A stretch of DNA of 5,227 nt, from positions 1-5,227 of the forward strand of contig JALXCS010000213.1 of assembly GCA_026990815.1 (NCBI GenBank), read 5' to 3'. Positions 1 through 5,227 of the stretch are shown in pieces (position 1 is the stretch's first letter; each line of letters begins with the position of its first letter). Both the position numbers and the translations under genes were made by a program. The notes under the pieces are model-generated. The model did not search any database, was not told where the DNA came from, and was given only the letters and a program-made list of their open reading frames with translations. The DNA is from Methylomonas sp. GTDB taxonomy: Bacteria > Pseudomonadota > Gammaproteobacteria > Methylococcales > Methylomonadaceae.

Positions 1-75
1 GTGTTTAATCTCGTCGGCTGATAGCTGGTAATCATTCATGTCGTTATTATATTCGCTATCAATACAATACGTCAT
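1..75 (-). CDS. possible partial gene running off the left edge, unknown product
   Basis: The minus strand is open from an ATG at 75-73 to the window edge, 25 codons, with an in-frame TAG directly upstream of the ATG. The predicted start reads MTYCIDSEYNNDMNDYQLSA, followed by DEIKH; it is acidic and looks more protein-like than the plus-strand frames of the same stretch, which are short or broken. I do not recognise a family. No clear Shine-Dalgarno sequence precedes the ATG, and a second ATG lies at 39-37. If real, the gene is divergent from the VapC remnant and sits where that toxin's antitoxin gene would normally be. It is too short to exclude a chance open frame. Confidence 0.3.
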   Translation of the reverse strand, partial: MTYCIDSEYNNDMNDYQLSADEIKH

Positions 76-82
76 CTAGTTT

Positions 83-449
83 ATGTGCATTCTTGATCGC
101 GAATAGTATAACTAAAAAAGCAAAGAAAGCGATTGGTAATGCAGATAACAACAATGATCTTCTGATATGTGATATCTCAATTTGGGAGATATCTATGCTC
201 GTTAAACGAAAACGTATTGAAGTGGACGAATCATCTGTAAATTTGATCAGAATTATTCTCAGCTCGAGGAATTATACCGTTGTAAATATTACCCCTGAAA
301 TTGCGGAGATGTCAGTAAACCTTGACTCCACTATCAATGGTGACCCTGCTGATAGATTAATAGCTGCAACTTCTATCCTAAAACAAGCTCCTGTTGTGAC
401 AGCCGATCAAAATCTAAGAAATGCAACTGTTTTTGAGACGGTTTGGTGA
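83..449 (+). pseudogene. VapC-like PIN-domain toxin, decayed at its N-terminus
   Basis: The open frame from TTG 93 to the stop at 447-449 encodes about 118 residues matching the middle and end of a VapC-family PIN domain, the ribonuclease toxin of type II toxin-antitoxin pairs. Seen in it are the helix start ITKKAKKAI (residues 6-14), ISIWEISML with the conserved Glu32, GDPADRLIAA with Asp84 and Asp87, and the end motif VVTADQNLR with Asp105. Intact relatives are a little longer and begin with a strand ending LLDT, whose Asp is the first metal ligand; this is missing from the frame. A trace may remain in another frame: ATG at 83 reads MCILD and then stops at 104-106. About 13 residues normally separate that Asp from the LSKKA-like helix, but only 10 bases are left here, which suggests a frame-disrupting deletion near 98-107. 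No VapB-like or Phd-like antitoxin is visible upstream. Family assignment is confident; loss of function is inferred. Confidence 0.72.
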
Positions 450-638
450 AGCATATCCATTGAAGTTAGTCGAGGAAGAGCTTTTGTTTCAGGTTGGCTT
501 GTCATATCTGTAAAACCGTATGACTGGCGCATGAAAAAAAGTTTTGCAAGGCCAAGTAGTTAAATTTTGCACTATTTGCGGAACCATCCCATTCCTTGTA
601 GTCTATACCTTCAATGTTTATTCCTTAATCAAACCATC

Positions 639-1580
639 ATGAAAAAATTATCCGGATTATTTTTCACAGTTTTATTTACTTTCGCTATTACATTAGGCGG
701 AGTTTCCAATGCCGAAGCCAAGCGTTTTGGCGGTGCGCGTTCCTTTGGTGGAAAATCTGCATTTAGCAGTCCTTATCGTCGTTCTGTTTCACCTTCTCGT
801 TCAGCCAGTCAAAAACAGGCTTATCAAAAAAACCAGGCAGCCCGGCAGGCGATGGGGCGTCGTGGTGGTTTGATGGGCATGTTAGGCGGTTTGGCGCTCG
901 GTGGTTTGTTAGGCGCAATGTTTTTTGGTGGCGCATTTGAAGGATTGAATTTTATGGATATTTTGGTTTTTGGTGGGCTTGCCTATTTGCTCTTTCGGAT
1001 TTTTGCTGCTAAAGCCGGCCACCGGAAACAGCCAGCCTATCAATATCAGCGGGATGATGAAAACAGTTTTTCTCAGTATCGGACAGCAGAGAATCAATCC
1101 CAGAGAAATTTTGATACCAATGTTTTATTCAACAAGAACAAAACTTCTAGTTTTTCTGAGCAGAATGATGGCCAGGATGATGCTGATTTTGCTGAATTAG
1201 TGCTTCCGAAAGGTTTTGATCAAGCCGAATTTTTAAATGGTACTAAGCAGGCTTTTTATCATCTTCAAGAGGCTTGGGACAGTAATGACCTTGCCGAAAT
1301 TCGCGGGTTAACGACGGATAAGGTGTTTGCAGAGATACAACAGCAATTAAAGGATTCCGAAGGTCCAAACAAAACAGATGTATTAAAACTGGATGCAGAA
1401 CTATTGGATGTCAGGGAGTTGGAAACAGAAATGGAGGCTGTGGTGTTATTTAATGCAATTATCCGTGAAGATGATGATTCGCAGGCTCATCAAGTGCAGG
1501 AAGTTTGGCATTTTGTTAAACCTAAAAACAGCATTCAACCAACCTGGTATCTGGATGGAATTCAGCAATTGGCTGATTGA
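639..1580 (+). CDS. Tim44-like domain protein, exported and membrane-associated
   Basis: This 313-residue protein has the layout of bacterial Tim44-like proteins (COG4395 type). Residues 1-27 are a signal peptide: MKK, a hydrophobic core, then SNAEA before KRFGGARSFGG, a start typical of this family in beta- and gammaproteobacteria. Residues 30-75 are basic and rich in Gly, Ser and Gln. Two glycine-rich hydrophobic segments follow (about 77-100 and 104-124), probably membrane helices. A polar linker rich in Gln, Asn and Asp covers about 128-185. The C-terminal 125 residues form the Tim44-like domain, a cone-shaped fold of the NTF2 type, ending in VQEVWHFVK and TWYLDGIQQ. Mitochondrial Tim44 tethers the import motor to the membrane; the bacterial role is not established, although lipid or membrane-protein binding has been proposed. 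The frame is open back to TTG 567, but ATG 639 is chosen because the signal peptide begins exactly there. No good Shine-Dalgarno sequence precedes it. It appears to be a single-gene unit. Confidence 0.85.
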   Translation: MKKLSGLFFTVLFTFAITLGGVSNAEAKRFGGARSFGGKSAFSSPYRRSVSPSRSASQKQAYQKNQAARQAMGRRGGLMGMLGGLALGGLLGAMFFGGAFEGLNFMDILVFGGLAYLLFRIFAAKAGHRKQPAYQYQRDDENSFSQYRTAENQSQRNFDTNVLFNKNKTSSFSEQNDGQDDADFAELVLPKGFDQAEFLNGTKQAFYHLQEAWDSNDLAEIRGLTTDKVFAEIQQQLKDSEGPNKTDVLKLDAELLDVRELETEMEAVVLFNAIIREDDDSQAHQVQEVWHFVKPKNSIQPTWYLDGIQQLAD

Positions 1581-1667
1581 TTGAATTCTCCTTGGTTAAA
1601 TCCTCTTCAGCAGGAAGGAGTTGATTCAGATGAAAATCGAGAGTTGAACAAGGGGGGTGAATTTTAT

Positions 1668-1694
1668 TAAAGAAAATCAAACAACGGTCGATAA
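1668..1694 (+). promoter_or_regulatory. sigma-28 (FliA) type promoter
   Basis: TAAAG at 1668-1672 and GTCGATAA at 1687-1694 match the FliA consensus TAAA-N15-GCCGATAA with exactly 15 bases between TAAA and the -10 element, and one mismatch in the eight -10 bases. Transcription would start near 1701, giving a leader of roughly 28 bases ahead of the ATG at 1729. The downstream gene resembles a flagellar-regulon motility protein, which independently supports the call. Confidence 0.8.
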
Positions 1695-1728
1695 GCTTTA
1701 TGCGTTTTTATAATTTTGAGGAACAACT

Positions 1729-1926
1729 ATGTCCAATTCGATTGGGAGTCTTGTAACGCCGGGTTTTGCTACCGCTTATCAAAGTGCAAAGACCGATCAG
1801 GCCAAGGAAGTGTTAATGCTGAAAAAAATGCAGGATAATCAAAAATTGCAGGGGCAAAATGCCATGAAGCTGCTGGATTCAGCAACTGGCGTGGTTTCCG
1901 CCAGTAAGGTTGATGTTCGTGTTTAG
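1729..1926 (+). CDS. YjfB-like putative motility protein, 65 residues
   Basis: This small soluble protein has no signal peptide or membrane segment. Its pattern fits the YjfB putative motility family: a polar N-terminal part (AYQSAKTDQAKEV), the central LMLKKMQDNQ that corresponds to the family's LKKAMD-like helix, then a helix with AMKLLDSA, and a C-terminal KVDVRV that matches the NIDV/VDV-type end. Family members are usually about 55-65 residues. In Bacillus the family member is linked to the motility sigma factor; the molecular function is unknown. The start is secure: GAGGA at 1718-1722 lies six bases before the ATG, and a FliA promoter lies just upstream. The gene stands alone and is followed by palindromic DNA that separates it from the convergent permease gene. 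Because the protein is so short, the family call rests on pattern and promoter context together. Confidence 0.75.
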   Translation: MSNSIGSLVTPGFATAYQSAKTDQAKEVLMLKKMQDNQKLQGQNAMKLLDSATGVVSASKVDVRV

Positions 1927-1934
1927 AAGATAAG

Positions 1935-1988
1935 GTAGGAGGGGCTTTAGCCGCGAATTGGATTGATCGCGGCTGAAGCCCCTCCTAC
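1935..1988. repeat. REP-like long inverted repeat
   Basis: Two 22-base arms (1935-1956 and 1967-1988) pair around a 10-base loop, with a single G-T type mismatch. The arms begin GTAGGAGGGGC and end at GCCGCGA. Each arm is also palindromic inside itself, GGCTTTAGCC at 1943-1952 and GGCTGAAGCC at 1971-1980, so the DNA could form one long hairpin or two small ones. This resembles the REP/REPIN sequences scattered between genes in many gammaproteobacteria and mobilised by REP-associated tyrosine transposases; no such transposase is in the window. Lying nine bases past the YjfB-like stop codon, it may also end that transcript or protect its 3' end, though no T-tract follows. Confidence 0.8.
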
Positions 1989-2032
1989 AGTTGTCAGCCG
2001 ATTTATTGTCCCAAACAGCTAGTTTAAAACTA

Positions 2033-2149
2033 TGCACTTTCAGTGCAAGGCATTAGCTAGATCAATAGCATCGCGAAGCGATACATTGCTTTACTGCATA
2101 ACGACTTTCAGTCGTTGATAAAAATAACCTATGGACTTTTAGTCCATAG
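2033..2149. repeat. array of four evenly spaced small hairpins
   Basis: Four perfect short palindromes each have a three-base loop. The stems are 2033-2038/2042-2047 (6 bp, loop TTC), 2070-2074/2078-2082 (5 bp, loop GAA), 2100-2106/2110-2116 (7 bp, loop TTC) and 2129-2137/2141-2149 (9 bp, loop TTT). Loop centres fall at 2040, 2076, 2108 and 2139, that is 36, 32 and 31 bases apart. The first, third and fourth share the apex ACTTTYAGT while their outer stem bases differ but still pair. The second reads as a TTC loop on the minus strand and has an outer CAAT/ATTG stem. The first and fourth also share CTATG on their left flank. A further perfect pairing, TATGCA 2031-2036 with TGCATA 2095-2100, could close the left half into a branched fold. 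The array lies between convergent genes and encodes no visible protein. Confidence 0.75.
2117..2149 (-). terminator. probable intrinsic terminator of the permease gene
   Basis: On the minus strand the 9-bp stem CTATGGACT/AGTCCATAG (2149-2129, loop AAA) is followed at once by GGTTATTTTTATC, a T-rich tract. It starts 26 bases after the permease stop codon, which suits rho-independent termination of that transcript. The stem is only four G-C pairs out of nine, so efficiency may be modest. It is also the fourth unit of the hairpin array, so one element may serve both descriptions. Confidence 0.5.
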
Positions 2150-2175
2150 TGGTTGAGTTTTGATCAGACAGCTTC

Positions 2176-3375
2176 TTACTCAGTACGAAGCGCCTCAAGC
2201 GGTTCTAAACCGGCTGCTTTTATTGCTGGGGCTACGCCGGCAATAATCCCTACCAGTAAGGAAATCCCAAAGGCCGCAAAAATATAAACCCAGGCATGTT
2301 GGACCGGTAATGCCGGGATAAACTGTTTGATGGACTGCACAATCGTTAGTCCAAAAGCAATACCTAATACTCCTCCTGCAACACTCAATGCCAAAGCTTC
2401 GTACAAGAATAGAAAAAATATATCGCGTTGTTCTGCGCCAATAGCGCGTAATAAGCCAATTTCAGATATTCTTTCCGAAACAGCAATGGTCATGATGGTT
2501 AAAATCCCCACTGACCCAACCAGTAATGAAATTCCACCCAGTGCAGCAACTGCCAAAGTCAAAATATCCAATACTGAGCTCATGGTTTCAAGCATTTGGT
2601 TTTGAGTTACCACTGTAAAGTCTTCATGTCCATGTCGGGCAATTAATCTTTTTTTGATGGCTATGACCACTTTTTCCGGTGTGGAATTTTTCTGATATAG
2701 CAAGTCGATTTCCATTAAGCTTTCCCTGTTAAATAATGCCAGGGCTTTTTCGGCAGGAATGTAGATGGAGTCATCCAGGTCAAAACCCAGCATTTGGCCT
2801 TTTTTCTCCATGACGCCAATGATCCGAAAACGATCAGTGCCAATGCGAACACGCTGACCTAAAGCATTACTTTGGCCAAATAACTCCCGATATAATTTGT
2901 GGCCTAACACCGCAAATGATCGAGGGTTGCGCTGTTCACCTGCAGGTAGAAATTTGCCAAATTCAACCTTGATTTTCCACACCTCGGGTACAGCAGGACC
3001 AACACCAAAAACGCTGGCGCGGCGCTGTTTTTTTGAGGTTTCAATTCTGGCGTTGCCTTGTACAAAGGGTACTGCCGCACTGATATTGTCCAGTTTGCTG
3101 AGGCTGATCGCATCTGCTTGCGTTAATGGCCGTAAGGTGCTGATGGTTGCGCCGGAAATGCCAAAAGTCGATGTTTTCCCTGGGAATACAGCAATCAAAT
3201 GAGTTCCAAATTGAGTGAATTCCGCCAGCACAAAATGGTGGATGCCTCGGCCAATGGAGGTAAGAATTACTACTGCGGCAATTCCGATGATTAAACCCAA
3301 AGCTGTAAGACCCGATCGCATTTTATTGTTAGCAAGGGTTCTGAATGATAGTAGCAGGGAGTCTGTTGTTTGCAT
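2176..3375 (-). CDS. ABC transporter permease, MacB/FtsX type
   Basis: This 399-residue inner-membrane protein has the full layout of MacB-type permeases. Residues 6-20 (SLLLSFRTLANNKMR) form the amphipathic entry, and TM1 covers about 21-42. A periplasmic MacB-like core domain spans about 43-270, with the family pattern PFVQGNARI, FAVLGHKLYRELFG and FRIIGVMEKKG. Three more helices lie at about 272-298, 320-347 and 362-385. ERISEIGLLRAIGA at 301-314 is the cytoplasmic coupling motif that contacts the ATPase, and PAIKAAGLEPLEALR is the usual C-terminal signature. Such permeases drive periplasmic export of peptides, drugs or lipoproteins, or signal across the membrane, rather than moving substrate through a classic channel; the substrate here is unknown. 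Start ATG 3375-3373 fits the family start, although no Shine-Dalgarno sequence is evident. Unusually, no ATPase or HlyD-type adaptor gene adjoins it: upstream is a divergent chemoreceptor and downstream a convergent gene. Confidence 0.9.
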   Translation of the reverse strand: MQTTDSLLLSFRTLANNKMRSGLTALGLIIGIAAVVILTSIGRGIHHFVLAEFTQFGTHLIAVFPGKTSTFGISGATISTLRPLTQADAISLSKLDNISAAVPFVQGNARIETSKKQRRASVFGVGPAVPEVWKIKVEFGKFLPAGEQRNPRSFAVLGHKLYRELFGQSNALGQRVRIGTDRFRIIGVMEKKGQMLGFDLDDSIYIPAEKALALFNRESLMEIDLLYQKNSTPEKVVIAIKKRLIARHGHEDFTVVTQNQMLETMSSVLDILTLAVAALGGISLLVGSVGILTIMTIAVSERISEIGLLRAIGAEQRDIFFLFLYEALALSVAGGVLGIAFGLTIVQSIKQFIPALPVQHAWVYIFAAFGISLLVGIIAGVAPAIKAAGLEPLEALRTE

Positions 3376-3405
3376 TTGAGTAATTGAACAAACCGGGAGC
3401 GCAAA

Positions 3406-3434
3406 TTGGTAAAAGTTAATTCAGCTTCTATACT
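3406..3434 (+). promoter_or_regulatory. sigma-70 type promoter of the chemoreceptor gene
   Basis: TTGGTA at 3406-3411 (four of six to TTGACA) and TATACT at 3429-3434 (five of six to TATAAT) are separated by the ideal 17 bases. Transcription would start near 3441, leaving a leader of about 30 bases before ATG 3471. No FliA-type element was found in this region, so the receptor seems not to be directly under sigma-28 from here. Confidence 0.6.
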
Positions 3435-3449
3435 TACCAAATATTCGGT
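3406..3449. promoter_or_regulatory. dyad sequences in the divergent promoter region, possible operator
   Basis: Two dyads overlap the promoter. TTGGTAA at 3406-3412 is repeated inverted as TTACCAA at 3434-3440, 21 bases apart, so the arms cover the -35 box and the end of the -10 box. The 14-base ACCAAATATTCGGT at 3436-3449 is palindromic at 12 of 14 positions and sits over the likely transcription start. Both are placed where a repressor would act, and the region also serves the divergent permease gene. No regulator can be named, and AT-rich DNA yields such dyads by chance. Confidence 0.3.
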
Positions 3450-3470
3450 TATCTTTCGAGAACTATTTTT

Positions 3471-5227
3471 ATGCTTACGAAACCAGTAACGGCTTTAATG
3501 AATCAATTCAGTTGTGGAAAAAAAATGCTGATTATTTCATTGGCTTTTATTATTCCATTAGTGATCACTTATTATATGCTTCTGAACGAACAATTGGCAG
3601 TTATCAGGTTTGTTGAGAAAGAGCAGCGTGGTCTGGAATATATTATCCCGTTAAGAAAGCTAGTTCAGCATTTGCCGGAACACCGGGGACTGACCAATCG
3701 TTTTCTGGCGGGGGATACAAGAGTCAAAACACAGATACTTGCCAAAAGAAGGCAAATAGCCGAGGATATTGAGCGGCTAGATGAAGTTGATCAAAGATTA
3801 GGCGAAGAGTTTGAGGTAAAGGCAAAATGGAGTGCTATAAAAAATAACTGGCAACGCTTGCAAGATGGAGCTTCAAGTGGATCTGGAAAAGAAGTATTTG
3901 CTAAACACAGCCAATTGATCGGCAATGTTTTATCCTTGCTGAAAGATGTTGGTGACAGTTCTAATTTAACCCTGGACCCCGAGCTGGACAGTTATTATTT
4001 GATTCAGTCGGTTGTTTCATTGATTCCGCAGGTAGTAGAAAATCTTGGTCAGGCGAGAGGGCTTGCTTCTGGGATTGCGGTCTCCGGGGCGCCTGGTTTA
4101 CGACAAACAATCAGGCTGACCAGCTTGTTGGCAACGGTTCAAAATGACATTCACGAACTAAAACGTGGCGTAGATGTGTTGTCACGAGCAAATCAACAAG
4201 TATTCTCCAGGATAAGTCGTGACTTTAACCGGGCAGTTTCACAATCGAACAACTATTTGCAATTCCTTAGTAAGGAGATTTTGCAAGTTGAGCAGGTAAA
4301 AGTTGATCCGGAGATAGTGTTTGGCCAAGGCTCGGATGTTATTGCTAAAAATTTTAAAACTTTGGACCTGATGATTCCCGAATTAATTGGTGTATTGAAG
4401 GAAAGGGAAGACCATTATTTTAACAGCCTGGTAATGGAGTCAGTCATTGTGGTGGTGATGACCATGTTGGCAATATATCTGTTTATGGGGTTTTTTCAAT
4501 CATTTATCATTGCTATTGAAAAATTAAAAACTGCAACAGCAGAAGTTGCTGCTGGCAATCTTGGAGTGAAAGTCGAATTGAAAAACCGGGATCAGTTTGG
4601 AGAGGTGGCTGAATCTTTTAATGAAATGTCTAAACAATTTTCCGAGGTTTTGAAAGAGGTGCAGGTTGTGGTTGAACAGCTCGCCACTTCGGCGGTACAG
4701 TTGTCACACACAAGCGAGGAGGCCAATGAGGGGGTGCAAAGACAGCAAACGGAAGTTGAACAAATGGCTTCAGGAATGACAGAAATGGCGGCTTCAGCCC
4801 AGGAAGTAGCGCGGAGTGCGCAAAGCACCGCCGAGGCCACTCAGGCTGCTCATGAAAATGCTTCAACCGGGTCCTCGGCAATTGAAAGCACGGTTAAAGC
4901 AATCCATGCTTTATCGGATGAATTTGCGATAGCGACAGATGTCGTGCAAAATCTTGCAAATGATAGCGAAAAAATAGGTTCGGTTCTGGATGTTATTCGA
5001 AGTATTGCGGAACAAACAAATTTATTGGCGTTAAATGCGGCAATTGAAGCGGCAAGAGCGGGAGAGCATGGCCGGGGGTTTGCAGTTGTCGCGGATGAAG
5101 TCCGGACTTTGGCCAGTCGTACTCAAGAATCGACCCAGGAAATTCAGGATATGATTGAGCGGTTGCAAGCGGGCACCATGGAGGCGGTTTCAGTTATGCA
5201 GGCCGGACAGAAGCGGACAGTGAACAC
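3471..5227 (+). CDS. methyl-accepting chemotaxis protein, C-terminus cut by window end
   Basis: The frame is open from ATG 3471 to the last base, 585 codons without a stop. TM1 is at about 18-38 and TM2 at about 319-343, enclosing a 280-residue periplasmic sensor region. That region is predicted helical and carries HLPEHRGLTNRFLAGD (68-82) and LDPELDSYYL with LGQARGLASG (168-201), a pattern recurring in proteobacterial chemoreceptors and histidine kinases and reminiscent of the helical NIT sensor domain. A HAMP linker spans about 343-396 with DQFGEV. The cytoplasmic signalling helices follow, with a candidate methylation pair at Gln444-Glu445. The invariant hairpin tip, residues 509-550, contains IAEQTNLLALNAAIEAARAG and GRGFAVVADEVRTLA and binds CheA/CheW. 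The return helix and the rest of the C-terminus lie beyond the window. ATG 3471 is favoured by the promoter spacing; ATG 3498 and 3525 are alternatives, the latter with a GGA nearby but less room before TM1. The ligand is unknown. Confidence 0.93.
   Translation, partial: MLTKPVTALMNQFSCGKKMLIISLAFIIPLVITYYMLLNEQLAVIRFVEKEQRGLEYIIPLRKLVQHLPEHRGLTNRFLAGDTRVKTQILAKRRQIAEDIERLDEVDQRLGEEFEVKAKWSAIKNNWQRLQDGASSGSGKEVFAKHSQLIGNVLSLLKDVGDSSNLTLDPELDSYYLIQSVVSLIPQVVENLGQARGLASGIAVSGAPGLRQTIRLTSLLATVQNDIHELKRGVDVLSRANQQVFSRISRDFNRAVSQSNNYLQFLSKEILQVEQVKVDPEIVFGQGSDVIAKNFKTLDLMIPELIGVLKEREDHYFNSLVMESVIVVVMTMLAIYLFMGFFQSFIIAIEKLKTATAEVAAGNLGVKVELKNRDQFGEVAESFNEMSKQFSEVLKEVQVVVEQLATSAVQLSHTSEEANEGVQRQQTEVEQMASGMTEMAASAQEVARSAQSTAEATQAAHENASTGSSAIESTVKAIHALSDEFAIATDVVQNLANDSEKIGSVLDVIRSIAEQTNLLALNAAIEAARAGEHGRGFAVVADEVRTLASRTQESTQEIQDMIERLQAGTMEAVSVMQAGQKRTVN

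Noticed and set aside
39..80. Thirteen-codon plus-strand frame before the toxin remnant, considered as an antitoxin end
   Set aside because: It shows none of the acidic or charged C-terminal pattern of VapB or Phd antitoxins.
567..638. In-frame extension of the Tim44-like gene to TTG 567
   Set aside because: The 24 extra residues would bury the clear signal peptide that starts at ATG 639, and the codons look non-coding.
450..638. Search for a promoter or small gene ahead of the Tim44-like gene
   Set aside because: Candidate -35/-10 pairs have poor spacing or weak boxes, and the only small frame (531-563, about 10 codons) has no support.
1583..1627. Imperfect hairpin after the Tim44-like gene (CTCCTT with AAGGAG, plus GAAT with ATTC)
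   Set aside because: There is a large loop, an asymmetric internal loop and no T-tract, so it is too weak to call a terminator.
1630..1647. Five-codon frame MKIES after a good AAGGAG site
   Set aside because: It is very short, lies upstream of the mapped FliA promoter, and has no sign of a leader-peptide mechanism.
2327..3202. Open frames antisense to the permease gene
   Set aside because: They mirror the codon pattern of a well-supported gene and resemble no family.
4592..4881. Two overlapping open frames antisense to the chemoreceptor
   Set aside because: They lie opposite a strongly conserved signalling domain, have Cys/Ser/Thr-rich or otherwise unlikely compositions, and carry no start signals.

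Overview
The window looks like a stretch of gammaproteobacterial chromosome with moderate GC content. A methane-oxidiser-like member of the Methylococcales would fit, but that lineage guess is an impression from gene families and repeat style, not something the sequence proves. Supporting points are a FliA (sigma-28) type promoter, a full-length transmembrane chemoreceptor, a secreted Tim44-like protein with the AEAKRFGGARSFGG start seen in beta- and gammaproteobacterial homologues, and a REP-like palindrome of the TAGGAGGGGCTT..AGCC type. No rRNA, tRNA, CRISPR array or transposase gene was seen.

Layout, left to right. At the left edge a possible minus-strand gene runs out of the window (1-75). 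Next is a VapC-type PIN-domain toxin remnant (83-449). It keeps the central and C-terminal part of the domain but has lost the first strand and first catalytic aspartate in frame, and no antitoxin gene is visible beside it. Positions 450-638 hold no gene that can be supported. A Tim44-like membrane-associated exported protein follows (639-1580). A sigma-28 promoter (1668-1694) then drives a 65-residue YjfB-like putative motility protein (1729-1926). The 249 bases between that gene and the convergent permease gene are almost entirely palindromic: one long REP-like inverted repeat (1935-1988), then four small hairpins with three-base loops at nearly even spacing (2033-2149). The last of these is placed to terminate the minus-strand gene. 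A MacB/FtsX-type ABC transporter permease (2176-3375, minus) follows, with no ATPase gene next to it. A 95-base divergent control region (3376-3470) carries a good sigma-70 promoter and two dyad sequences, and leads into a methyl-accepting chemotaxis protein (3471 to the window end, cut at its C-terminus).

How the genes fit together. The YjfB-like protein and the chemoreceptor are the only pair with a plausible shared role, in flagellar motility and chemotaxis. They are separate transcription units: the first has a flagellar-regulon promoter and the second appears to have a housekeeping promoter. The Tim44-like protein, the lone permease and the toxin remnant show no functional link to them. 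The most unusual part of the window is the evenly spaced hairpin array between 2033 and 2149.
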